Shown here piece after piece: positions 25,452 to 35,407 of a stretch of 64,000 nt of DNA. Position numbers and translations under genes: made by a program. The notes under the pieces are model-generated. The model did no database searches and was not told the origin of the DNA. It saw only the letters and a program-made list of their open reading frames with translations. The stretch covers positions 1-64,000 of the forward strand of contig ML014137.1 of NCBI GenBank assembly GCA_003615045.1, given 5' to 3'. Position 1 is the first letter of the stretch; every line of letters begins with the position of its first letter. This DNA comes from Caulochytrium protostelioides (Eukaryota > Chytridiomycota > Caulochytriomycetes > Caulochytriales > Caulochytriaceae).

Positions 25452-28445
25452 TCATCGGGTCGGGGTCGGGGGCGACGTATGGTGCAGCCATGCCAGCACG
25501 CCGTACCATGCGCCGAGGACCGTCATCGCGACGACCACCAGGTATCCCAACGACCGCCACGGTTCACGCGGCCATCGCCGCGGCCGGACCCCTCGACGCG
25601 TCAACTCGCCGTCGCCGACATCGATCGCGCCGTCCAGCGGCTTCGTCTCCATCGACGTGGGCTTCAGCCCTCCACAGGGCGATGCAACGCGCGGCTCCCA
25701 TGACGCCGAGCGCGGCGCCGCGGGGCCGCGCTCAAGGGGCCCAGGATCCGTGGCGAGCGGCGCGACGGTGTGGCCATGCTGCGCGGACGATGCGATCCCT
25801 TCCGTCGACGCGGCGCTCCATGGCGACAACGACGATATCGACGACACGAACGACGCTGGCAATCGGCCCCCCGGCGGATGATCGTCCGAATTTGGTCGAT
25901 TCGCGCCATGAGTCGGCACGGCGCCTGCCGCATGGGCGGGCCTTGCGTCCGCCGCGGGGTCTAAGTCGGTGGCGCGCGGCGGCGGGCCACCGCATCGGTC
26001 CTGGGGCGGCGAACCGAGCGCGGTGAGGACCTGGTTGGCGGCGGTATGCGGGTCTGGATACGCGTGCGCCGCGGCATGGGCGGCCGACTGCTGCGCGAGC
26101 GAGTGCAGCTGCCGGTGGAGGTAGTCCGCCTGGTCGGTCTCGTCGAGAGGCGCGGCCATCGACGGCGCCGGCGTCGTCGTCGGCTCGGCCTCGAACCCGA
26201 ACTGCAGCGGCCACGGCGCGTCCCACGCGGACGCCGCCGCATCCTCGTGGATCACCATCGAGCTGCCGGACCGGCAGGATCCGGCGAAGCCATTCTCGGA
26301 GGGACATGACGGCGTCGCCGCGGCGGCTCCCCATGTCGTGGACACTGCGAGGGACGCCGCAGGCGACAGCGACGACGGGTCCGCGGGGATGCCCATGGCC
26401 AGACCGAGCAGGGGGCCGTTGTAGCCGCTCGCGGCGCCCGGCTCCGGCATGAGCGCCACGGCGGGATCGGGCGCGGGTGTGGGTGCGGGTGTGGGCGTGG
26501 CGGCCGGCGGATGGGAGTCCGACGCGGAGGTGGTCGACGCGACTAGAGCGTCCGAGAGCCGCCGCGTGCGGCCGCCGGCACTGTCATCGGGCACCGTCGA
26601 GCGCGCCGAGGCGCGCTTCTGCGCCCGGCGCCGCTGCACGACCTCAATCACGAGCGCATACAACGGCTGCCGCGGATCGGAAGAGGGAACGGACGGCGCG
26701 ACGAAGGACGGGAAGCCGGCGGTGCCCATCGTGCCGGCGCTACTGAGAGCGCCGATGCTCGTGCGCGGGGTTGTGCCGGGCGTCGTGCCGGGCGTCGTGC
26801 CGGGGGTGGTGCCCAGCGGCGGGACGGGCGCGGCACTCAAGAGCCGCCGGCGCGGCCGCGGCAGATGGGAGCTGACAAAGGCTAGCTGCTTGAGCGACTC
26901 GGCGTCTGCGCGGTCCTGCGGCTCTTTGCGGATGCACGCGTGGACGAACGCAAGCAGCGCGGCCGAAACGCGGGCGGGCTCGCGGACACTCGGCTCCGGG
27001 AGGAACGGGATCTTGAACATGGCCCGCATGGGAGGCATCTCGGCGAGCGGCGGCATGCCGTCGATCATCTCGATGACGGTGATGCCGAGGCTCCAGATGT
27101 CGGCCGCGAGGCCGGCGGCGGCGCCACGGATGACCTCCGGGCTCATCCAGTACGGCGAACCGACCACGGCGCCCGAGGCGGCGGCGTCCGGCGCAAGCCG
27201 CTCCGACACGCCAAAGTCGGCGATCATGATCTGTCCGGACAGCGTGAGCAGAATGTTGCTGCACTTCAGGTCGCGGTGGATGATGCCTTCCTCATGCAAG
27301 TACGCCAGACCGTTCAGAGCATCGGCCGTCACGATCGCGCACTGCGCTTCGGTCAGCGGCGCGTCGCGCAGCGTCATGCAATCGAGGATACTTCCCGCGC
27401 CGCAGTATGAATTCAGAATCCAGATGCACTGGTCCACAAAGCAGCACCCAAAGTACTGAACCGTATTCGGGTGGTGCAGCTGCTTCAGCAGATGGATCTC
27501 GCGCTCGACGGCCGCCGTGTCGGTCACGTGATCGATACGGATCTCCTTGATCGCCAGCACGAACCCGGTCATCTTGAAGCGGCCGCGGTACACGGCGCCG
27601 AACGCGCCTTCGCCCAGCTTGGCCTCGATCGTGAACAGCTCGCGCGGGTCGGCCTGCAGGCCGGCCCCATGAAACCAATTCCACGCGTTGTCCACGTGCA
27701 AGCGCTGCGCCACATTAAACGGGCGTCCGATCACGCGCGCCGGGCTCGCCGCACCGCGGTAGCCGCGGCCGATCCGGCCCGACGCCGAGGCCGCGGCGAG
27801 GGGCGGCCGCCGCGGACTCAGGGCGTGCACGCGCCGCGGGACCGCCCGCGTCCAGCCGCTCTTCGGGGCCGGCGCGGCGCCCATCGTCGCGCTGCGCCGC
27901 GCCATGGTGCTCCACGGCTGCGGCGACCAGACGGGCGCACGTGCCGGCGCCCGCGCCGGCGTCGCGCCGATGGTGGCGGCGCCCGTGGCGATCGCGACGG
28001 TCGCGGCGGGCGGCCACGGCGGCTGCGGGCGCGACGGCAGCGGCGCCATCATCGCTGCGGTGGCGGACGGCAGGCCGGAAGGCGGCAGGCCGGTGGGCGA
28101 CAGGCCGATCACCGGCAGGCCGGTCGCCGGCAGCAGGCGGGTCGGTGCCGGCGCCGGCGCGGGCGCGAGATCGGAGGGCGGGGTGACGAGGGCAAACAAG
28201 GGGTCGGAGGATCGCCGCGGCTGGAGCGTGCGGGGCGTGGCCACGGGCCAAGCGCCGTGGCCAGCACGCACGGAGGTTGAGGTTGAGGAGGTCGAGGCCG
28301 ATGACGAGGTCGCGGTCCCCGCGGAGGCGGCGACGGCGCCGTCGGGGTCGCCGGACGAGGCGCGGCCGCGGCCGGGCTTGACGGGCGTCCACGGCGGCGC
28401 CGGGTCCGCCGCGCGCGGCGGCGTCATGGGCTCCAAGGGTGCCAT
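25452..28445 (-). CDS. STE20-family protein kinase with CRIB-like motif and C-terminal membrane anchor
   Basis: About 997 residues from the first in-frame ATG at 28445; the frame continues to 28838, but only with a GTG. Residues 1-230 are Pro/Ala-rich and include TGLP repeats. At ~237-255 the sequence GRPFNVAQRLHVDNAWNW resembles a partial CRIB (P-x-F-x-H-x-x-H-V) with the first His replaced by Gln. The kinase domain spans ~270-520: glycine loop GEGAFGAVY, AIKE lysine, HRDLKCSN catalytic loop, DFG, and a GSPYWMSPEV activation segment typical of MST/STE20 kinases. Then come ~440 disordered residues. The C-terminus, ~965-990, is a hydrophobic helix (LGYLVVVAMTVLGAWYGVLA) followed by a short polar tail, suggesting a tail anchor. 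All catalytic residues are intact, so it should be active. Confidence 0.85.
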   Translation of the reverse strand: MAPLEPMTPPRAADPAPPWTPVKPGRGRASSGDPDGAVAASAGTATSSSASTSSTSTSVRAGHGAWPVATPRTLQPRRSSDPLFALVTPPSDLAPAPAPAPTRLLPATGLPVIGLSPTGLPPSGLPSATAAMMAPLPSRPQPPWPPAATVAIATGAATIGATPARAPARAPVWSPQPWSTMARRSATMGAAPAPKSGWTRAVPRRVHALSPRRPPLAAASASGRIGRGYRGAASPARVIGRPFNVAQRLHVDNAWNWFHGAGLQADPRELFTIEAKLGEGAFGAVYRGRFKMTGFVLAIKEIRIDHVTDTAAVEREIHLLKQLHHPNTVQYFGCCFVDQCIWILNSYCGAGSILDCMTLRDAPLTEAQCAIVTADALNGLAYLHEEGIIHRDLKCSNILLTLSGQIMIADFGVSERLAPDAAASGAVVGSPYWMSPEVIRGAAAGLAADIWSLGITVIEMIDGMPPLAEMPPMRAMFKIPFLPEPSVREPARVSAALLAFVHACIRKEPQDRADAESLKQLAFVSSHLPRPRRRLLSAAPVPPLGTTPGTTPGTTPGTTPRTSIGALSSAGTMGTAGFPSFVAPSVPSSDPRQPLYALVIEVVQRRRAQKRASARSTVPDDSAGGRTRRLSDALVASTTSASDSHPPAATPTPAPTPAPDPAVALMPEPGAASGYNGPLLGLAMGIPADPSSLSPAASLAVSTTWGAAAATPSCPSENGFAGSCRSGSSMVIHEDAAASAWDAPWPLQFGFEAEPTTTPAPSMAAPLDETDQADYLHRQLHSLAQQSAAHAAAHAYPDPHTAANQVLTALGSPPQDRCGGPPPRATDLDPAADARPAHAAGAVPTHGANRPNSDDHPPGGRLPASFVSSISSLSPWSAASTEGIASSAQHGHTVAPLATDPGPLERGPAAPRSASWEPRVASPCGGLKPTSMETKPLDGAIDVGDGELTRRGVRPRRWPREPWRSLGYLVVVAMTVLGAWYGVLAWLHHTSPPTPTR

Positions 28446-29641
28446 GGCGCCGTCGCCTGCGCTGCGCCCACGGCGGCGCCGGCCGTCCGTCGCACGTGAA
28501 GCCCAGGAAGCGACGGCAGCCAGACGTGGCGCGAGGTGGGCCGACCCCAAGGGCCCATGCGGCGGCGAGATGTGAGGGAGCGCTCTGAACGTGGCCGGTC
28601 GGACGAGGGCAAGACGGTTACGATCGTCAGAATGGACCCCGGCAGGAGGAGAGGCAAGGGATCGCGTCCCGTATGGGGCGGAGTTTCGAGCGGAGTTTCG
28701 AGGGGGGGCACCGGGATATATGAGGGGTTCGGGCTCGGATGGGGGGCGGGCAGCGCTGAGGATGGGGATGAGGTAGCACAAGGTCACACGAGTGGCCGAC
28801 CGTGGCGCGGGAATGTGATATCTAGGGCTGAGGAACACCCCATGCTCGGGTCCGGTCGGACGCTTGCGTTGGTTCGAGAGGGGTCTGGTGCTGCTGGAGA
28901 GGAAGATGAGGTCGAGGGCTTAATCAGCTGGCTCGTCAATAGATTGCTCGCCAGCGAGGCCTCGGGGGTCGAAGGTCAACACGATTCACGCATGGGCCTC
29001 TCCGAAAGTCGATCGCCGATACTAGACCAGCACAGCGCCTGGTCCATCCAGCATCTGGATGGACCACGGTGCCGCTGCCTGTGTGGACGAGATCGTCGCT
29101 GCCCGGGGGAACTCGGAGTGGACCAGCGCCGATCCTACTCGTAGTTCTTGCCGCTTTGCCGCCACCGTGGCACGCCGACCCCGACTGGGCTCCACCGCCC
29201 ACGGCCCCAATCAGCAAAAAGAGAAGGGGTCCGCCACCCCGACGTGTGACGCTCTTGCTGTTGTTGTTGTTGCTGCTGCCGTCGCCGCTGCCGCTCCTGC
29301 TGTGAAAAGGGGGTCGGGTACCCCCATCGCGCTATTTTCTCCCCGGGTCGAAATTCCGCAGGCACCGGCCGGTCGCACGTTGCGCGTGCCGTTTCGCAAC
29401 GAAGGGCCGAAAGCTCGTCTGCCGCTCCGCTTGCGATCAAATTCTCTAAGATGACCCCTCGTCACTTGAAAGGCGGCGCGTTGCTCACGATGCCGGCACC
29501 ACTGTTCGTACGCCAAACGCGCCGTGTCGAGGTCTTGTGGTCTCCGGCAGATACGGTCGAACACGAGGTGTCGAGAGACGTCGAAATCGTCATTCGTAAG
29601 AGGCTTACATGTTACAGGGAAAAAAGGGATCGCGACTCGCG
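28446..29641. other. Intergenic region upstream of the STE20-like kinase
   Basis: Frames on both strands are short and lack domains. A GTTGTTGTTGTTGCTGCTGCC microsatellite-like tract lies at ~29255-29285. A minus-strand frame of 117 codons (29211-29564) is noted but not supported. The region near 28660-28780 is purine/G-rich. Confidence 0.4.
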
Positions 29642-32600
29642 CTAGTGGCGCGTGGCGTGGACCGTCATACTGCGTCCCGCGACCATCGCCAGCGGCAAGT
29701 CTTCTTCGGACAGCCCAGAGAGATTGAGTGCCGCAGCCGACGGCTGGCGCAACGCGGGCCCGGCGGCCATCGCGATCGCGTGCGGCGCCGCGCCTCCCGG
29801 CAGCCCGCCCATGAGACCACCGGCGGCGGTCACGGGCATGCCGACGCCGACGCCGTTGCGCGCGCCCGCGGTGTTCACGGCCACGGGCGACAGCGTGGCC
29901 GGCGGCTTATACGACGCCGTGATCATCGAGACCTCCCCGGCCGGGCGCTGCGGCTTGCCCTTCGTCGCGCGGCGCGCGAACTGCTGCACGGGCATGTTAT
30001 CTTCGACGTCGGCCTGCGCTTGGGCTTGCGCGTGCGCGACAGCCTGCGCTTGGGCGACGGCCTGCGCCTGGGCCTGGGCCTGGGCCTGGGCATGGGCTTG
30101 CGCGCGGGCCTGCGCCGCCATCTGCGACATGGCGGCGGCGGGTGCCAGGACGCCGGGCGCGGCGGCGCGGCTCGGGATCGGCACCGAGCCCGACACGGGA
30201 ATCGAGGGCGGCGGGACCGACGCGGTGGGCGCGGGCTGCGGCGGACGGCTGTCCACCGCGTCGTCGGGCATGACTTCCGCGAGCGCCGCATACCACGGCT
30301 CGACGGCGAAGAGGGGCGCGTTCTCGTCGTCGTCGGCCGAGGATCCGGTGGTCGTGCGCGCCCGTCGGGACGCCGCCGCCGCGGCTGCGCTGCCCAGGCC
30401 GGCGACCTCGGCCGCCGTCTGGGCGAGCGGGATCGTCTTGGGCGCATCGAGCGGCGGCATGCGGTCGCCCCACGCGCCGATGGGGATCCGCCCGATCCAA
30501 TGCAGCATCGCCATCGTCGTCATGACCATCACGGGCGTCATGGTGCTGCGCGCCGCGGCGATCGCGGCCGGGTAGTTGAACACCTTGATGGGCTTGACGG
30601 GGCGCGGCGTCTTGGGCGCCGCGGCGGCGGCGGCGGCGGCCGCGAGGAAGGCGGCGGGCACGGGCGCCGGCGGCTCGACTGCACGGCCGACGGCCGGGCT
30701 CGAGGCCGCGGCGCCGCCGAGGTGCAGGCCGCCCGCATGCGGGTGGGCGGGATGCAAGGTCGGCGCCTTCTTGGTGCGGCCCAGCGTGGCCGCGATGGGC
30801 ACGTCGTCTTCGGAGCACGGGTCGTCGATGGCATGGGCGCCGCGGCCGTGGTTGGGGCGCGCGTCGCGCGGCGTGGGTCGCGTCGTGGCGGCGCGGCGCA
30901 GGCTCGACGAGGACGCCGCGTGGCGCGTGCTCGTCGCGTTCAGCGTCGTCGAGCCCGTCTCGGTGCCGTTGCTGCTGCCGGCCGGCGGGAGCTGCGCCAG
31001 CGGCGGGGGCCGCCGGCGGCTCGGCGTTTTACTGAGCGTGGGCGTGGGCGTGCCCCCCGTCGCCGCTGCCGCCGCTGCCGCCGTCGGGGGCTGCGGCGTC
31101 GCGGCGCCCGCCGCATGGCCTGAGGGGCCCGACGACGGCCGGCGATGCGCCGCGTCCGCTGCCGCCGCCATGCCGCTGCCGCCGCCGAGCATGGTCTTGG
31201 TGCGGTGCGTGGCGGACGGCGTCATGAACGTCGCACCCGAGCCCAGAGGCGTGCCCGCGGGGCCCGCGGGCGCGGCGCCCGACGCCGTGTCCGGACGCTG
31301 GCGCTGGCTGTAGGTGCTCGTGGAGCGGCGGATGTCCTGCTGGAGGGCCGCCGCGGCCTTGAGGGACTTCTGGGACGCGTGGCGGTCCATCGGTGTGTCC
31401 GGACGGGACGACGCCGTCGAGCCCGGCCGCGGGCCCGTGGCGCTTGTGTGCTGGCGGCGCGCCGAGCGCGAGCGGCTCAAGCTGCCCGAGGCCACGTCGG
31501 CCAGCGTGACATGCTCGATCTTGAGCATCGAGCCGCGCGGGAGGCTGCCGGGCGTCATGCCGCTGCCGATGTCGAAGCCGCCGCTGCCGAGCATCTCGCC
31601 GCCGCTGCCGAGGTCGAAGCGGTGGTAGTCGGGCATCTCGTCGTGGCTCGGGGGGAGTGCCGCGCTGCCGAGGCCGCCCGTGCCGGCGGGGCTGCCGCCC
31701 GGCGCGAAGCTCGAGCCGAGACCGCCCCCGTCCCACGGCGTCCCGACGACCTCGCCGAGCGCGTCGCGGACGTGGTCGGACGGCGCGGTTGACCGCTGCG
31801 TGGGCATGCGCAGCAGGGTGACGCCCTGGCTCGACGGCCGGCGGTGGGAGGCGCGCCGGCCGGCGCTCGTGCCGAGGACGCCGTCGGCGCCGTGCTCGCT
31901 CGGCGGCGACCCGGCGGCGGCGACGTAGATGCCCGAGACGAGGGAGGCTTGCTGGGAGACAAAGTAGCTCGACTGGCGGCCCATCGTGACGGCGATCGAC
32001 GAGGCGCCGGGCGAGACGGGCGCGTCGTGGCCGTGCGGGTACGGCGAGAGCGAGCCGTACGGCGTGACGGCGATCGGCGACGCCGCGGCCGCGTCCGGCA
32101 CGGGCGCCAGCGGCGGCGTCTCGTGGCGGCTGCTGCGTGGCGACAGCGGCTGGGAAAGGCGCGGGGGCGGCCGCGGCAGGCTGGCGGCGGTCGTCGGGGG
32201 CGGCGGGATGTCATCATCGCTATCGCTGACGACGCCGTCGTCGGGGTGCATGGGCTCGCCACGCAGCGAGGACGACGGCGGCGGCACGGGAGCTGGGGCC
32301 GCGACGGCCGCCTGGGCGTCGTGGTGCTGCAGCTGACGATGCAGCTGCGACGGAATGCGGTATGGCTGGCTCCGTCCGGGCGATCGCGGTGAGGCGGCGG
32401 CTGCGGACGACCGCGGCGAGGCCTGCGGCGGCATGGCCGGCTGCGGCGAGGGGATCGTGACGCGCGTGACAATCCCGGCGGGCGGCGGCGACGCGAGATC
32501 CGGCGCATGGGCGTGGGCCTGCGCCTGGGACGGCGATGGCGACGGCGACGGACGGCGGCTGTGAGACGACGCGGCCGCGTGCGCCGAGGCGGACGGCGCC

Positions 32601-32968
32601 TCGGCCGACGGCGGGCGGACGCCGGAGCGCGCGGGGTGCAAGGCGCCGGTGGCCGTCGTGGTCGCGCCGACGCTGCCGGGCGGTGGAACGTACCGTGAAG
32701 GCGCGGGGTGGCCTGACGGCGACGGCGAGGGCGACGCCGAGGCGGAGAGCGAGGGCGACGGCGAGGGCGACGGCGAGGGCTGGAAGCCGTGGTGGCCGGC
32801 GGCGGGCCTTACATGGCCCGTAGCGGCGGCGGCGTGCGGCGGCAGCGCGAGGCCGTAGCCGGCGGGGAAGCCGGCGGGGGTGCCGTGGTCATGGCCGGTG
32901 GAGGGCGCCGGCGGGCGCGGGGACGGGAGGGGTTTGTCGTCGTAGTGCGGCACGGCGCCGAAGGTCGA

Positions 32969-33000
<32 letters not shown>

Positions 33001-33067
33001 CGCCGCCGTCGCCCGGCCGAGCGGGGTGCTTCTTGAAGGAGAAGCGCTTGAGCCAGCCGGCGCCCAT
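29642..33067 (-). CDS. Large disordered orphan protein, 1141 residues
   Basis: The first in-frame ATG is at 33067; the frame upstream opens only with GTG. The protein begins MGAGWLKRFSFKKHP and is almost entirely low-complexity: a poly-Gly run (~32-45), SPSPSPS and ASASPSPSP runs, PPPP stretches, and a C-terminal Ala/Gln array with alternating AQ (plus strand ~30000-30115). Islands of more regular composition include GEMLGSGGFDIGSGM, SMLKIEHVTLADVASG, a hydrophobic patch at plus ~30480-30560 (MVMTTMAMLHWIGRIPIGAW), and a final conserved-looking LSGLSEEDLPLAMVAG. The hydrophobic patch may be an interaction surface. I recognise no domain. Codon bias and an uninterrupted 3.4-kb frame favour a real gene. 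Confidence 0.6.
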
Positions 33068-33268
33068 GGTGGCGGCGGCGGCGGCGGCGGCGCGGGAGCG
33101 GCGGACGCGGAGCAGGCGGGCGCGCGGGTGGGAACCACGACGGCCGCCGAGGCCGCGGACGGGCCGAGCCACGGAGCGGACCGCTGCACGCGCGGCGTTG
33201 ACTCTGTTGACCCGATCGGCCGGTGAGGGGTGGTGCAGGGGGGTCCACCCAAGGCGGCGGCGACGGCA

Positions 33269-33270
<2 letters not shown>

Positions 33271-33336
<66 letters not shown>
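33271..33336. repeat. (GAC)22 microsatellite
   Basis: Twenty-two uninterrupted GAC units, giving poly-Thr, poly-Asp or poly-Val in the overlapping frames. It lies about 200 bp upstream of the disordered orphan's ATG and so could be in its 5' leader. It is likely length-polymorphic. Confidence 0.95.
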
Positions 33337-33338
<2 letters not shown>

Positions 33339-33761
33339 CCGCGGCAGCCGCGTCAGGCCAACGTGAAGCGGCCGTCGGGGGCGATGCCGGAGGCGCTTCG
33401 ACTTGGCCAGCAGGCGCCACGAGCGAGCGGCGGGCGACCCAGCGCCGGGCGATGCAGCGCAAGGCCGAGCCACGGGCAGCGCTGGTGCCGAGACAAGGCC
33501 AGCGGACGCGCGGCCACGAGTCCGCAGAGATCACGGGCGAGCCCGTGCGGTCAGGCCGCGAGCGGGTCCGAGGACAGGGGCTTGGCGGGGGATCGCCGCA
33601 ACCGAGCCGTGGCGACGCGGGGGACGCAGGAACGACGCGGGGTGCAGCTTCTGCATTCGAAAGCGCATGGAGCCGGCGGCGGATGCCACCCGTGGGTCAG
33701 AATGTGTCGTCGAGCGAGCGTCAATGACGCTGGGAGCGCGCGCACGGACGGATGCCGCCCG

Positions 33762-33813
33762 AGAGAGAAAGAGAGAGAGTGAGTGAGTGAGTGAGTGAGT
33801 GAGTGAGAGTGAG
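33762..33813. repeat. GAGA/GAGT microsatellite
   Basis: A purine-rich GAGAGA run passes into seven or so GAGT/GTGA tetranucleotide units and ends with GAGAGTGAG. Confidence 0.9.
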
Positions 33814-34294
33814 ACGGCGGATCGGACGATCGGACGATCGGACGAGGCGAGGGCGCTAGGCGTGGAAGCGATGAGGTCTCTCTTCAACCTCCGTGGGAAC
33901 GGCGCATCCCTCCGATGCCCGATGCCAGACCGCCGCGAGCGAGAAGCGCGGCCGCATCCTCCGGCAGACCCCGACGGCTCGCCATCGCCACCCCGTCCTT
34001 CACCACTATCATTATCATCATCATCAGCAGCATCAGCATCATCCACCGCAGGATGCTCGTACGCCGTGCGTATGCGTGGACACGATGTTTGGCGCCCGTG
34101 CGCGACAATGCGGGCGGTGGAGGGCATGTCATACGCTAGGGCGGCCGTCGCCCCATCAACGATGGCGGTGGCCACGGCGGCTTAGCCGGCTCGAGCCCCG
34201 CCGTCGGAACGCCAAACCGGGGAGGCCGGCGCGTGCCCCCTCGTGCTGGCCGGCGCCCACGGCGCCCACGGCGCCCACGGCGCCCTCAGCCCGC

Positions 34295-34295
34295 G

Positions 34296-34328
<33 letters not shown>

Positions 34329-34408
34329 GCCGAGGCCGAGGCCGATGCCGATGCCGATGCCGAGGCCGATGCCGCGGCCGAGGCCGATGCCGCGGCCGAG
34401 GCCGACGC
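34295..34408. repeat. Hexanucleotide minisatellite GA(C/T/G)GCC
   Basis: Nineteen consecutive 6-bp units of the form GACGCC, GATGCC, GAGGCC or GCGGCC. Variants cluster (five GACGCC first, then alternating GATGCC/GAGGCC), as expected from repeat slippage. Confidence 0.9.
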
Positions 34409-35407
34409 TCACGCGGGTCTCCCGAGGGACGCCTCGCTGTGGGTCCGTGCACCGCGCGTCGATCCCCATGCGTCGACCGGGTATGCAGGCCGATACCGGG
34501 AATGGCGCGGCTTCCCATGGCCGGACGGGCAGCGGCTTCCATCACGAGGAGCGACGGCGCGGCGCCCAGCAGGATGCCGAAGCCCGAGCAGAAAATAGAC
34601 CGCATCCCGCGGCACGAGCCATCCCGACACGAAGAATAGATTAAAAAATAGAAATGGCGACGCCCGTCACGGCCGATTTCGGAGCGGTGACGCGCCAATC
34701 GCGAAAATATGCCGGCGTCGACTCATGGCCGCCTCCTACGCGGAGCGTCGCGTGGCGGCAGCAACGAACCGTGGACGGGAATGCCGCACCACCGGGCCCA
34801 GCGTGACGCGAGCCCGCGCCGCCATCAACGCGACAATGACGCATCGCGTCGTATGGTTGGCGGCTCGGCATCGCTCGGCATCGCACGATGCCCCAGAATA
34901 GACGCGCGCGCCGGCTAAACGGGCGCCGGCCACGTGCGCTCCTGAACAGGATCTGGGCCAACGTGCCATGCGAGTATGCCGCGGCACGCGCGGGCGTCGC
35001 CGGCTCCGCCAGCATCTCTCCGGCCAGCGGCGCCAGCATCGGTGGGGGCGGCGGCGGCGGCGACGGCGACGCCCCTTCCCACCGCGCCCGCTCGGTGGGG
35101 GATCTGCGGGCGATCGCGGGAGGCCGATGACCTGGCGACCACCACCATCGCGGCGACCGGATCCAAGTGGCCGGGAGAGCGTCGTGGCGCTGCTTGTCAT
35201 TAACCACATCGCGAATGCTGAGTATGCTGAGAAGGACCGCCCACCCCAAGTCGCGAGCGCAACGCCTCCCGCGGGGACGGACTGACGGTGCGATCGGCAG
35301 CGCGACGCCCTGGGCTGGTCGCCGGATCCCCCGCCGTATCCCCCGCTCTGCGCGCGCCTGCATCCGTCTGCCTACCGCGCGTCTCCCTCCTGTGGTCCCA
35401 TTCCGCC

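Larger units (their letters stand above)
33068..35407. other. Repeat-rich intergenic region
   Basis: 2.3 kb between the divergent starts of the disordered orphan (minus) and the helical orphan (plus). It carries (GAC)22, a GAGT/GAGA run, a nonamer GGCGCCCAC array (~34251-34282) and a GAYGCC/GAGGCC hexamer array (34295-34408). Long frames through it on both strands are by-products of these repeats. AT-richer sequence at ~34636-34660 is the only promoter-like patch. Confidence 0.5.

Noticed and set aside
29211-29564. 117-codon minus-strand frame (FGPSLRNGTRNVRP region) that might be another transposon fragment
   Set aside because: It has no RuvC or zinc-ribbon motif and no similarity to the two nuclease relics; it is too short to assign.
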